From Streptomyces sp. SID8374 (lineage in GTDB: Bacteria > Actinomycetota > Actinomycetes > Streptomycetales > Streptomycetaceae), in assembly GCF_009865135.1 (NCBI RefSeq), contig NZ_WWGH01000001.1, positions 1,736,001 to 1,800,000 of the forward strand: DNA of 64,000 nt, given 5' to 3'. Shown here piece after piece: positions 27,430-35,960 of this stretch (positions within the stretch are counted from its first letter, which is position 1; every line of letters begins with the position of its first letter). The notes under the pieces are model-generated. The model was given only the letters and a program-made list of their open reading frames with translations, did not search any database and was not told the origin of the DNA. The position numbers and the translations under genes were made by a program.

Positions 27430-28144
27430 TGACGGTCATATCGCTTGCGGCCGCCCGGGGTTGAGCCCGGGCGGCCATCAGGACGCGGCCCCCCACCTCC
27501 ACCGTGCCGTCCGGCGCGGGTGCAGTGAGGATCTGGGAGCCGCGTCCTTGTGTGATGTTCAGAGCCCGGCCGAGGTGCGCGCTGAGCAGCATGGCCGCGG
27601 CGCCCGTCGCCTCGTCCTCGACGATGCCCTCGCCGCGCCTCGGGAAGGCCCGCGCGCGCACCCGCCCGGCGGCCTCGTCCTCCCAGGCCCAGACGTAGAG
27701 CCAACCCTCTCCGGGCGGCGGCCCCGTCAGCGCCTCGACCTCGTCCGCCGCGGCGTACTGCTGGAACAGGCGCGGCGGGGCCCACTCGGGGCGTGCGGTG
27801 ATCCAGGTGAACTCCCCGTCCTGGCGGGCGAACACGTCCCCGACGGCCAGTTCCAGGATCTCCAGGTCCAGCAGCCAGGCGGTGCCGACGAGCGGGTGCC
27901 CGGCGAACGGCAGCCGCAGCCCGGGGGTATGGATGTCCACCCGGCCGCGCTCCGGGTCGTCGACGAACACGGTCTCGCTGAAGCCCAGTTGGCGGGTCAG
28001 CCGTTGCCGGGAGGCCTCGTCGGGGTGGCTGCGTCCGTCCCGTACGACGCCGAGGGCGTTGCCGTGGCGTCCGTCGGGTCCGCAGAACACCCGCAGGACG
28101 TCGATGCCCCGGGGTACGTCGTAGTGGTTCACGTGCGCATTCAA
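27419..28144 (-). CDS. PhzF-family epimerase/isomerase-like protein
   Basis: This 241-residue protein has the PhzF signatures RHGNALGVV, LGFSETVFV with the catalytic-type Glu, RLPFAGHPLVGTAWLL and VEDEATGAAA. PhzF proteins are two-domain diaminopimelate-epimerase-like isomerases; only a few have known substrates. The start is uncertain: TTG at 28144 is used, GTG at 28132 is possible, and neither has a strong ribosome binding site. It lies between heme oxygenase and the HtaA genes without an obvious link to either. Confidence 0.8.
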   Translation of the reverse strand: MNAHVNHYDVPRGIDVLRVFCGPDGRHGNALGVVRDGRSHPDEASRQRLTRQLGFSETVFVDDPERGRVDIHTPGLRLPFAGHPLVGTAWLLDLEILELAVGDVFARQDGEFTWITARPEWAPPRLFQQYAAADEVEALTGPPPGEGWLYVWAWEDEAAGRVRARAFPRRGEGIVEDEATGAAAMLLSAHLGRALNITQGRGSQILTAPAPDGTVEVGGRVLMAARAQPRAAASDMTVTTR

Positions 28145-28187
28145 GCATCACCCGGCGCCTGGGCGGGGGTTGAGAGGCCTGCGACGA

Positions 28188-28221
28188 CCGCAGGGCCGTA
28201 CCTTCCGGTACGGCCCTGCGG
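28188..28221 (-). terminator. Terminator of the htaA transcription unit
   Basis: A perfect 15-bp stem (28188-28202 with 28207-28221) around a TTCC tetraloop, 16 nt past the stop of the second HtaA gene. Confidence 0.8.
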
Positions 28222-28236
28222 GTGGTGCGGGGTGGA

Positions 28237-29838
28237 TCAGGCGGTGGCGTTACGACGGCGGCGCGCCGCGATCATGACACCGGCACCGGCCGCCACGACG
28301 AGGCCGGAGGCGCCGATCAGGGCACCGGTCGGGACGTCGGAGCCGGTGGAGGCCAGGGCGCCGGAGCCGCCGACGGAACCGCCGGTGGAGCCGCCGACCG
28401 TGCCGCCGCCGGTGGTGGAACCACCCGCGGTGGAGCCGCCCGTGGAGCCCGAGCCGCCGGTGGAGCCGGAGCCTCCGGTGGAGCCCGACGAGCCGCCCGT
28501 CGAACCGCCCGGAGGCAGCGTGGCGTCCTTGTCGAGGGAGACGGCGGCGTTCAGGGCGTCCAGCTCCTCACCCTTCTGGTACATGCCGCTGAAGGCCTTG
28601 GAGCCGTCCTCGGTGAGCGTCGCCGGGATGCCCTTGAGGGTGACGACGCCTTCCTTGGCGGCGAGCGCGCCGGCGGGCACCTTCAGGTCGGCGAAGGCCA
28701 GCCCGGTGTAGGTGTTGACCTTGCCGGAGGCGCGGTCCTTGGTGGAGACGTCGGCGAGGAGCTTGCCGGTGGTGCCCTGGACGTCGACCTTCAGGTTGCT
28801 GAGGGAGAGGTCCAGCTCGTAGTCGCCGTTGGTCTCGTGGCCGAGGAAGCGCACCTTGCCCTTGAACTGGGCGTTGAGCGTGTTCTTGTCGGCGTCGAGG
28901 GTGCCGGTGGCCTTGGTGAAGCGGTAGCCGTCGGCGTTGGCGGTGGCGCCGTCGCTCGTCTCGATCTTGCCGTGGGCGATCGGGCCGACGACGTACGAGC
29001 GGAAGGACTTCTTGAGACCCCAGTCCAGGGTGCCGTCGACGACCGGGCCGCTGACCGGCTTGGCGCTCTCGGTGGGGGTCGGCTTGGCCGTCCCGGTCGG
29101 CTTCGGGTCGACCGGGGGCGTGACCGGCGGGGTGGTCGGGGGCGTGGTCGGAGGCGCCGTGGTGGGCGGCGGCGTGGTGGGCGGCGTGGTCGGGGTGGCC
29201 GGCTTGACCGTCAGGGTGGCCGGGTCGATGACGTCACCCTCCTTGTAGGCGGTGCCGAAGACCGCGGCGCCCTCCTTGGTGAAGGTGGCGGGGATGTCCG
29301 CGAACGTCATGCCGGCGGCGCCGTTCGAGGGCGCGACGTCGGTGAGGTCCAGCTTGGCCATCTCCAGGTCGTCGCTGACGACCGCGTCCTTGCCCGGGGA
29401 CTTGGTGGTGACGTCGACGGTGATCTTGCCGCTCTTGCCGGCGGTGACGACCTTGAAGTCGGCCAGCTTGATGTCGAGGACGCCGCCGTGGGCCTCGTAG
29501 TGGACGCTGCCCTTGAAGCCGGTCGTGACGCTGTGGGTGCCGAGGTCGTACTCACCCTGCACCAAGGGGAACTTGTACGTTCCGTCCGCGTTCTTGGTGG
29601 CGCCGTCGGCGAGGGTGGCGGTGCCGCCCATGCGGTCGATCATCGCGCGGAAGGACGCCCGGACACCCCAGTCCAGGGTGCCCGACTCCAGCTGGATCGC
29701 CGCCGGGGCGTCGGCCGCGGCCGCACGGCCGGCGGGCGCGTTGTCGGCCGCGAAGGCGGGGAGGGCGAAGGTGGCGCCCAGGGCGGCGGCCGTGGCGACG
29801 GCTGCTGCCAGGGCTATGGGGCGGCGGTTTGCTGCCAT
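28237..29838 (-). CDS. Cell-wall-anchored HtaA heme-binding protein with LAXTG sortase signal
   Basis: This 533-residue protein has a Sec signal peptide (MAANRRPIALAAAVATAAALG, cut after AFA) and two HtaA domains, at about residues 50-210 and 275-440. A Pro/Thr linker separates the domains, and a Gly/Ser/Thr-rich stalk precedes the C-terminal sorting signal. That signal is LASTG at 495-499, a hydrophobic helix and a final RRRR cluster. LAXTG is the class E sortase motif of Streptomyces, so covalent attachment to peptidoglycan is expected. HtaA domains bind heme in corynebacteria. The ATG at 29838 follows AGGAG; a 22-codon extension is Pro/Arg-rich and unlikely. It probably passes heme toward HmuT. 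Confidence 0.88.
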   Translation of the reverse strand: MAANRRPIALAAAVATAAALGATFALPAFAADNAPAGRAAAADAPAAIQLESGTLDWGVRASFRAMIDRMGGTATLADGATKNADGTYKFPLVQGEYDLGTHSVTTGFKGSVHYEAHGGVLDIKLADFKVVTAGKSGKITVDVTTKSPGKDAVVSDDLEMAKLDLTDVAPSNGAAGMTFADIPATFTKEGAAVFGTAYKEGDVIDPATLTVKPATPTTPPTTPPPTTAPPTTPPTTPPVTPPVDPKPTGTAKPTPTESAKPVSGPVVDGTLDWGLKKSFRSYVVGPIAHGKIETSDGATANADGYRFTKATGTLDADKNTLNAQFKGKVRFLGHETNGDYELDLSLSNLKVDVQGTTGKLLADVSTKDRASGKVNTYTGLAFADLKVPAGALAAKEGVVTLKGIPATLTEDGSKAFSGMYQKGEELDALNAAVSLDKDATLPPGGSTGGSSGSTGGSGSTGGSGSTGGSTAGGSTTGGGTVGGSTGGSVGGSGALASTGSDVPTGALIGASGLVVAAGAGVMIAARRRRNATA

Positions 29839-29923
29839 GTCGGTGGGTCTCCTAGGACAACGGGGGGAGGAAGGGAGGCGTGGGGGGAGGGGATGAGGAA
29901 CCATAAGGCGCTCATGGGGGGCG

Positions 29924-31387
29924 TCAGGAGGTCTGGGGGGCGTCGGAGCCCGTGGAGGCGGCGTCGATACCGGAGGCCTTTCGGCGGCGCAGCGCGAAGA
30001 ACGCTCCGGCTGCGGCGAGCAGCAGCACCCCGCCGCCGATCGCGGCGTACGTTCCGGCGCCCGGGCCCGAGTCGGAGGCGGCGGCGACCGGTTCGGCGGA
30101 GGGCTCGGCCGAGGGCTTCGCGGTGGGCTCGGCGGCGGCCGTGGGCTCGCTGCCGAGGTCGGGCAGCGCGGGCAGCTGGGCCTTGGCGTCGACGGCGACG
30201 GCGAGCGAGACCGGGTCCATCTCGGTGCCCGCCTTGTACATGGAGCCGAAGGCCTTGGCCCCGTCCTCGGTGAGGGTGGCGGGCACCTCGGTGAGGACGG
30301 CGAGGCCGCCCTCGGGCGCGAAGTCCTTGGCGGCGAAGGTGATCAGGGGGACGTCCTTGCGGGTGGTGCCCGCGCTGGTGACGTCGGCGGAGAGGGTGCC
30401 CTCGCCCTTGGCCACGGCGACCGTGACACCGGAGAACTTCAGGTCGAGGTCATGGGCGCCGGTGAAGTGGATGCTGCCGCCGAAGTCGGCGTCCAGCGTC
30501 TGCTTCTTCGCGTCGTACGTGCCCTTGCCCTGCGGGAAGCGGAAGAGTGCCCCGCCGTCCTGGGCGCCGTCGGCGAGCGTCCACTTGCCCTGGCCGATGG
30601 AGCCGGTGACGTACTCGCGGAAGGTGCGGCGGACGCCCCAGTCGACGGCGGCGTCCTCGAAGCGGCCCGCCTTCTCCTGCTCGGCCTTCTTCTTCGCCTT
30701 GTCCTTCTCGGCGTCCTCGTCCTTCTTCTTCTCGGACGGGGACGGCTTCGGCTCGGCCGGGGCGCCCTTGGTGTCCACGGAGAGGCTGATCGGGTCGAGG
30801 GGCGTACCGGCGGTGTAGTAGCCGGCGAAGGCGGAAGCGCCCTGCGCGGTCAGCGTGGTGGGGACGTTGGTGAGGGCGATGGGGGTGGAGCCGCCCTTCA
30901 TGTTGATCCCGCCGAGGCCGAGCGTGGCGAGCGGCACCTGGGAGCGGTTGGTGACCTTGCCGGTCCCCCGCTCCTTGCTGACCATGTCGGCGAAGAGCGT
31001 GCCGCTGCCGCCGTTGATCCTGACGGTGGGGCGGCTGATGACGAGGTCCAGCTCGTTGGTCCCGTCGGCCTTCTTGTGGCCGGTGAAGTGCACCCCGCCG
31101 GAGAAGCCGGAGCTGAAGGCGCCGGTCGCCGGGTCGTAGGAGCCGTTGGCGGAGTGGAAGCGGAACTGGCTGCCGCCGACCGTGGCGGCGCCGCCGGTCA
31201 GGCTCCAACTGCCCTGGGCGATAGGGCCGGTGACGTAACTCTGGAAGGAGGACTTGATGCCCCAGTCCAGCCGTCCGCCCTGCACCGTGCGGCTGGCCGC
31301 TTGCGCGGTGGCGGCGGGGAGCATGGCCCCCAGCAGCACCGCGAGGAGCGCGACGGCGAGCGCGCGGGCGGATCTGGACGACAGCAT
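29924..31387 (-). CDS. Membrane-anchored HtaA heme-binding protein
   Basis: This 487-residue protein has a signal peptide ending ATAQAA, HtaA domain 1 (about 35-195, starting VQGGRLDWGIKSSFQSYV) and a highly charged Lys/Glu linker. HtaA domain 2 (about 245-400, starting DAAVDWGVRRTFREYV) is followed by a Pro/Ala/Glu spacer and a C-terminal helix with RRRK. Unlike its downstream neighbour it has no LAXTG before the helix, so it likely stays in the membrane. GGAGGGG precedes the ATG. It is first in the minus-strand unit; an iron box lies in the shared promoter with hmuT. Both HtaA genes and hmuTUV resemble the corynebacterial htaA-hmuTUV system. Confidence 0.9.
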   Translation of the reverse strand: MLSSRSARALAVALLAVLLGAMLPAATAQAASRTVQGGRLDWGIKSSFQSYVTGPIAQGSWSLTGGAATVGGSQFRFHSANGSYDPATGAFSSGFSGGVHFTGHKKADGTNELDLVISRPTVRINGGSGTLFADMVSKERGTGKVTNRSQVPLATLGLGGINMKGGSTPIALTNVPTTLTAQGASAFAGYYTAGTPLDPISLSVDTKGAPAEPKPSPSEKKKDEDAEKDKAKKKAEQEKAGRFEDAAVDWGVRRTFREYVTGSIGQGKWTLADGAQDGGALFRFPQGKGTYDAKKQTLDADFGGSIHFTGAHDLDLKFSGVTVAVAKGEGTLSADVTSAGTTRKDVPLITFAAKDFAPEGGLAVLTEVPATLTEDGAKAFGSMYKAGTEMDPVSLAVAVDAKAQLPALPDLGSEPTAAAEPTAKPSAEPSAEPVAAASDSGPGAGTYAAIGGGVLLLAAAGAFFALRRRKASGIDAASTGSDAPQTS

Positions 31388-31413
31388 GAGGGACCCCTCC
31401 GAGGGCTGGATGT

Positions 31414-31432
31414 GCAGGTAAGGCTAACCTAA
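31414..31432. promoter_or_regulatory. Iron box in the divergent htaA/hmuT promoter
   Basis: On the minus strand the 19 bases read TTAGGTTAGCCTTACCTGC; the left half matches the DtxR/DmdR consensus exactly and 6 of 9 arm positions pair. It sits 27 nt upstream of the htaA start and overlaps a TAGCCT -10-like hexamer. Confidence 0.75.
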
Positions 31433-31553
31433 GGTATTCGCAGCCCCTGCCGGAACCCCTCCGCCACCTCCACACAACTGACACATCCGTCACATCCGAA
31501 TCAACCACCCCTCACCACCCATCGCACGCCGCAGAACGACAGGACGGTGCCCA

Positions 31554-32639
31554 GTGCGCATCACGCAGGACTTCGCCCCTCAGGGCTCGGACACCAGGCG
31601 GCCCTTCGGCCGTCGGCCGGTCCGCGGCCGGGCGGGCGCCGCCCTCACTGCCGCGATGGCCCTCGCCCTGCTTCTGACGGGCTGCGGCGGAGGCAACGAT
31701 TCCGCATCGGCGGGGCCGAAGGGCGCCAAGAGCTCCGCCGACGCGGACCGGGTGGAGCCGCTGGCCGCCGCGCCCGCCCCGAAGCTGCCGGTGACGGTGG
31801 ACTCGGCGGACGGCAAGAAGGTCACGGTCGCCTCCACCGACCGGATCGTGCCGCTGACCGGATCGCTGAGCGAGATCGTCTTCACCCTCGGCTTCGGGAA
31901 GCAGGTCGTCGCCCGGGACATCACCGCCACCTTCGAACAGGCCGAGAAGCTCCCGGTGGTGACCCGTGCCCACGACGTCTCGGCGGAGAGCGTCCTCTCG
32001 CTGAAGCCGACCGTCGTCCTCGCCGACACCACGACCGGGCCGAGCGAGGCGATCGACCAGATCCGCGACGCGGGCATCCCCTTGGTCGTCGTGGAGCCCG
32101 CCAAGGGGCTCGCCGATGTCGGCCGCCGGATCGACACGGTCGCCGAGGCGCTCGGCGTACCGGCCGCCGGCACCGAGCTGAAGGAGCGCACCGAGTCGCG
32201 TATCGCGGCCGTGCAGAAGACCATCCCGGACCACGCGGACGGCAAGAAGCCCCGGGTGGCCTTCCTCTATCTGCGCGGTTCGGCCTCCGTCTATCTGCTG
32301 GGCGGCGCGGAGTCCGGGGCGAGTTCGCTGCTGGAGGCGGCGGGCGCGGTCGACGCGGGCAAGGCGTCCGGGCTGAACAAGGACTTCACCGCCATCACCA
32401 GCGAGGCGCTCGCCAAGGCCGCGCCCGACGCGATCCTCCTGATGAGCAAGGGCCTCGACTCGGTGGGCGGCATGGACGGCCTGGTGAAGATCCCCGGCAT
32501 CGCGGAGACGCCCGCCGGGATGGACCGCCGGGTCGTCTCGGTCGACGACGGCGTGCTGCTGAACTACGGCCCGCGCACCGACCGGGTGCTCGCCGAGATC
32601 GTGGAGCAGCTGTACCCGGAGGGTGGCAAGGGCCGGTGA
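31554..32639 (+). CDS. hmuT: Heme ABC transporter substrate-binding lipoprotein
   Basis: This 361-residue lipoprotein has a long basic N-terminus and then a lipobox ALLLTGC near residue 43. The mature part is a class III binding protein (TroA/BtuF fold) with TDRIVPLTGSLSEIVFTLGFGKQVVARD at the start and GLDSVGGMDGLVKIPGIAETPAG near the end, typical of HmuT. GTG at 31554 with AGGA upstream. It overlaps the permease gene by 4 bp. It captures heme delivered by the HtaA proteins, by analogy with corynebacteria. Confidence 0.92.
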   Translation: MRITQDFAPQGSDTRRPFGRRPVRGRAGAALTAAMALALLLTGCGGGNDSASAGPKGAKSSADADRVEPLAAAPAPKLPVTVDSADGKKVTVASTDRIVPLTGSLSEIVFTLGFGKQVVARDITATFEQAEKLPVVTRAHDVSAESVLSLKPTVVLADTTTGPSEAIDQIRDAGIPLVVVEPAKGLADVGRRIDTVAEALGVPAAGTELKERTESRIAAVQKTIPDHADGKKPRVAFLYLRGSASVYLLGGAESGASSLLEAAGAVDAGKASGLNKDFTAITSEALAKAAPDAILLMSKGLDSVGGMDGLVKIPGIAETPAGMDRRVVSVDDGVLLNYGPRTDRVLAEIVEQLYPEGGKGR

Positions 32640-33757
32640 CGACGTCGTACGAGGAACGCACCGGGGAGCCGCTCTCCAAGGAGGACCCCTCCGGTGCGGC
32701 CGATCTGAAGGCCGCCGCCCCCAAGTCCCCCCGCAGCAAGGCGTTCGTGCTCACCGTGGGGCTCTCGCTCGCCCTGCTCGCCGGGTGTCTGCTCTCCGCC
32801 GCGATCGGCGCGTACTCCATCCCCATCGGGGACGTCCTCTCCTCGTTCCAGCACCGGATGGGGCTCGGCGGCCAGCCGCTGGACCGGGTCGGCGAGAGCG
32901 TCCTGTGGAACGTCCGGCTCCCCCGCGTCGTCCTCGCCCTCCTCGTCGGCGCCTCGCTCGGCTGCGCGGGCGCCCTGATGCAGGGCGTGTTCGGCAACCC
33001 GCTGGCCGAGCCCGGCGTCATCGGGATCTCGGCGGGCGCGGCGGTCGGCGCGGTCGCCTCGATCGCGCTGGGGCTGACGTTCTTCGGCAACTGGACCATC
33101 ACGGTCTTCGCGTTCATCGCCGGTCTCGCCACCGTGCTGCTCGTCTATACGCTCTCGCGCTCGGGCGGCCGGACCGAGGTGGTGACGCTGATCCTCACCG
33201 GTATCGCCGTCAACGCCTTCGCGGGTGCGCTGATCGGGCTGTTCATCTTCTTCGCGGACAACGCGCAGATCACCCAGATCACCTTCTGGCAGCTCGGTTC
33301 GCTCTCCCAGGCGACCTGGCCCAAGGTGCTGGCCGTCCTGCCGTGCGCGCTGGCCGGTCTGCTCATCGCCCCGTTCTACGCCCGCAAGCTGGACCTGCTG
33401 GCCCTCGGTGAACGCCCCGCCCGCCACCTCGGCGTGGACGTGGAGCGGCTGCGGATCACGCTGGTCCTGGTCGTGGCGCTGCTGACGGCCGCCGCGGTCG
33501 CCGTGGCCGGGATCATCTCGTTCGTCGGGCTGCTCGTGCCGCACCTGCTGCGGATGGCGAACGGCCCCGGCCACCGCTTCCTCGTCCCCGGCAGCGCCCT
33601 GGGCGGCGCCCTGGTGCTGGTGGCGGGCGACCTCGCGGCCCGGACCGTGGCCGCCCCCGCCGAGCTGCCGCTCGGGGTGCTGACCGCGCTCTTCGGCAGC
33701 CCGTTCTTCTTCTGGCTGCTGCGCAGGACCCGTCGTAAGCAAGGTGGTTGGGCATGA
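32636..33757 (+). CDS. hmuU: Heme ABC transporter permease, FecCD family
   Basis: This 373-residue permease has a 40-residue polar leader, then nine or ten hydrophobic segments. FecCD motifs are RLPRVVLALLVGASLGCAGALMQ and GIISFVGLLVPHLLR, the latter in the ATPase-contact loop. The GTG overlaps the hmuT stop (GTGA), and its own stop overlaps the hmuV start (ATGA), showing tight translational coupling. Confidence 0.93.
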   Translation: MTTSYEERTGEPLSKEDPSGAADLKAAAPKSPRSKAFVLTVGLSLALLAGCLLSAAIGAYSIPIGDVLSSFQHRMGLGGQPLDRVGESVLWNVRLPRVVLALLVGASLGCAGALMQGVFGNPLAEPGVIGISAGAAVGAVASIALGLTFFGNWTITVFAFIAGLATVLLVYTLSRSGGRTEVVTLILTGIAVNAFAGALIGLFIFFADNAQITQITFWQLGSLSQATWPKVLAVLPCALAGLLIAPFYARKLDLLALGERPARHLGVDVERLRITLVLVVALLTAAAVAVAGIISFVGLLVPHLLRMANGPGHRFLVPGSALGGALVLVAGDLAARTVAAPAELPLGVLTALFGSPFFFWLLRRTRRKQGGWA

Positions 33758-34590
33758 GGACGCTGAGAGACCTGTTCGCGGTACGCACCCGGGAGCTGCC
33801 CTCGCCCGTCGCCCCCGGCTCCCCCGCCGTCGAGGCCGCCGGGCTCTCGGTCCGGCTGGGCGGCCGGCAGGTGCTGGACTCGGTCGACATCACCGCGCAC
33901 GCGGGCGAGGTGGTCGCGCTGGTCGGTCCCAACGGGGCCGGCAAGTCGACGCTCCTGGCCGCGCTCGCCGCCGATCTGGCGCCGGGGAGCGGCGAGGTGC
34001 TGATCGGCGGCCGCCCGGCCACCGCCTGGACCGCGCCCGAACTGGCCCTGCGCCGTTCGGTGCTGCCGCAGTCCGCCGTGCTCTCCTTCCCGTTCCCGGT
34101 GGAGGACGTCGTACGGATGGGGCGGGCGCCCTGGGCCGGTACGGAGCTGGAGGACGAGGACGACACGGCGGTGGCGGCGGCGATGGCGGCCACCGAGGTG
34201 ACGCGGTTCGCCGGACGGCCCTTCTCCGCGCTGTCGGGCGGCGAGAAGGCCCGGGTGGCGCTGGCCCGGGTGCTGGCGCAGCGGGCCCCGCTGATGCTGC
34301 TGGACGAGCCGACGGCCGCCCTGGACCTGCGCCACCAGGAGCTGGTGCTGCGGATCTGCCGGGAACGGGCCGCCGCCGGGGACGCGGTGGTGGTGGTCCT
34401 GCACGATCTGGGTCTTGCTGCGGCGTACGCGGACCGGGTCGCCGTGCTGCACGAGGGACGGATCGCGGAGGTGGGCCCGCCCGGGGAGATCTTCAGCGAC
34501 GAGCTGCTGGGCGAGGTGTACCGGCAGCCGGTGGAGGTGTTCCCGCATCCGCGCACGGGGGCACCGCTGGTCGTTCCCGTACGCCACTGA
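33754..34590 (+). CDS. hmuV: Heme ABC transporter ATP-binding protein
   Basis: This 278-residue ATPase has Walker A GPNGAGKST, Q-loop LPQSAVLSFPFPVEDVV, signature LSGGEKARVALARVL, Walker B LMLLDEPTAALD and switch His in VVVLHDLGLAAAYADR, all in HmuV/FecE spacing. ATG overlaps the hmuU stop by 4 bp. It completes hmuTUV. Confidence 0.94.
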   Translation: MRTLRDLFAVRTRELPSPVAPGSPAVEAAGLSVRLGGRQVLDSVDITAHAGEVVALVGPNGAGKSTLLAALAADLAPGSGEVLIGGRPATAWTAPELALRRSVLPQSAVLSFPFPVEDVVRMGRAPWAGTELEDEDDTAVAAAMAATEVTRFAGRPFSALSGGEKARVALARVLAQRAPLMLLDEPTAALDLRHQELVLRICRERAAAGDAVVVVLHDLGLAAAYADRVAVLHEGRIAEVGPPGEIFSDELLGEVYRQPVEVFPHPRTGAPLVVPVRH

Positions 34591-34820
34591 GCCCCAACCC
34601 CGGCCCTGGGGCCGCCAGGTCACGGTGTGGACGCTGTAGCCGGTCCGTGCCCGCACGGCGCTCGGCGCCCCGGTAGGGTTTCGACGGTCAGGGCGGGCGA
34701 CGGATGCAGAAGGCGCAGAAGCAACGGATGACCAGGGTCTTTCGTGTGGATCAGGCCGGATCAGGGAGCGGGGTCCGGTGCGTGCAGCCGCAAGGCGGAG
34801 GATTGAGGCATGGCGGAGCC

Positions 34821-35927
34821 ATGGTGATCGACGACCACGCGGGAGGGGGCCCCTCCCTGCTCGGGCGAAGCCGAGAGCTTGGGCGAGCGCGTGCCAGGCG
34901 TCGCACGGCAGACGGCAGTTCGACGACAGGCCCTAGGCTGCGTCGACTGACCACGGGGCTCGCGACGGTGACGGTGCTGTGCGTGACGGCGAGCGGCTGT
35001 GTGACGGTCCACGGTGAGCTGGAAGTGCTGCCGGGGGCGACGGAGTCCGAGGCCGCCCAGGCGCTGAGGGACTTCACCGACGCCTACAACGCGGCGGACA
35101 AGGCGTACGATCCGGCGCTGGACGCGGACCGGGTGGCGGGGTCGCTCGGCGCGATCAACCAGGCCGGGCTGAAGGCGCGGCAGACGTACAGCCCGGACGG
35201 CAACAAGGCGCACAAGCCGCTGGAGTTGACGGACGTCACCTACATCATCCCGAAGAAGGCGGGCTGGCCGCGCTGGTTCCTGGCGGACACCGACTCCAAC
35301 CGGGACCAGGACGGCGGGAAGCTGGACAACCGCTGGCTGGTGGCGTTCGAACGGAGCGGCCCCGACGCGCTGTGGAAGGCGTCCTATCTCGCGGTCCTCC
35401 CGACCTCCCAGGTGCCGGAATTCACCCTGGACAAGGACGGGTTCGCCACGCCGGTCGAACCGCAGAGCAGTGAACTGACCGTCTCCCCGGCCGACTTGAG
35501 CACCGCGTACACCCAGTATCTACAGCGGGGCACCCCGGATGTGTTCGCCCCGGGCACCGCGACCTCGGGGTGGCGCGAGGCGCGCCGCACCACCCGGCGG
35601 CCCGGGTTCTCCTTCCAGTACATCGACCAGCCGCTGTCCGGCGGCGCGTTCGGGCCGCTCGGGCTGCGCACCGAGGACGGCGGGGCGCTGGTCTTCTTCA
35701 GCAGCAAGCACTTCGAGCGGCAGGTCACGGCGGAGGGGCTGAAGCCGGAGGTCAACGCGGATGTGAAGGCGCTGATGACCGGCGAGGTCACCAACAGCCT
35801 CACCAAGGAGCGGATCTCCAGCCAGCTGGTCCACGTGCCCGCCCGGGGGGAGGGCTCCTCGGCCTCCGCCGGACGGGTGCGGCTGCTGAACCGGCTGCCG
35901 GGCCTGGTGGCGGCGAAGGGCGAGTAG
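34821..35927 (+). CDS. Secreted lipoprotein of unknown function
   Basis: The predicted lipobox VTASGC follows the hydrophobic stretch LTTGLATVTVLCVTASG. The mature domain of about 280 residues has no recognised motif; it contains ALRDFTDAYNAADKAYDPALDADRVAG, YIIPKKAGWPRWFLADT and DNRWLVAFERSG, pointing to a compact alpha/beta fold. The start is doubtful: the ATG at 34821 leaves a long Arg-rich leader, and no good ribosome binding site is seen at any in-frame candidate. The about 230-nt gap after hmuV holds only a weak 6-bp hairpin. Not known to be linked to heme uptake. Confidence 0.72.
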   Translation: MVIDDHAGGGPSLLGRSRELGRARARRRTADGSSTTGPRLRRLTTGLATVTVLCVTASGCVTVHGELEVLPGATESEAAQALRDFTDAYNAADKAYDPALDADRVAGSLGAINQAGLKARQTYSPDGNKAHKPLELTDVTYIIPKKAGWPRWFLADTDSNRDQDGGKLDNRWLVAFERSGPDALWKASYLAVLPTSQVPEFTLDKDGFATPVEPQSSELTVSPADLSTAYTQYLQRGTPDVFAPGTATSGWREARRTTRRPGFSFQYIDQPLSGGAFGPLGLRTEDGGALVFFSSKHFERQVTAEGLKPEVNADVKALMTGEVTNSLTKERISSQLVHVPARGEGSSASAGRVRLLNRLPGLVAAKGE

Positions 35928-35928
35928 A

Positions 35929-35954
35929 GGGGAAGGGGCCTCGTGCCCCTCCCC
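35929..35954. terminator. Bidirectional terminator between convergent genes
   Basis: GGGGAAGGGGC pairs with GCCCCTCCCC (one bulged A) around CTCGT, directly after the lipoprotein stop and just before the stop of the convergent gene. Confidence 0.65.
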
Positions 35955-35960
35955 GTAACC

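Noticed and set aside
27419..28144. PhzF gene as part of the heme system
   Set aside because: It is on the opposite strand to heme oxygenase, separated from the HtaA unit by a strong terminator, and has no iron box.
28222..30273. 683-codon plus-strand frame opposite the HtaA genes
   Set aside because: Antisense to two proteins with signal peptides and HtaA domains; repetitive Gly/Ala/Arg translation.
31547..32635. Upstream in-frame extension of hmuU through the whole hmuT gene
   Set aside because: hmuT is clear in the other frame with a lipobox; hmuU starts at the 4-bp GTGA overlap.
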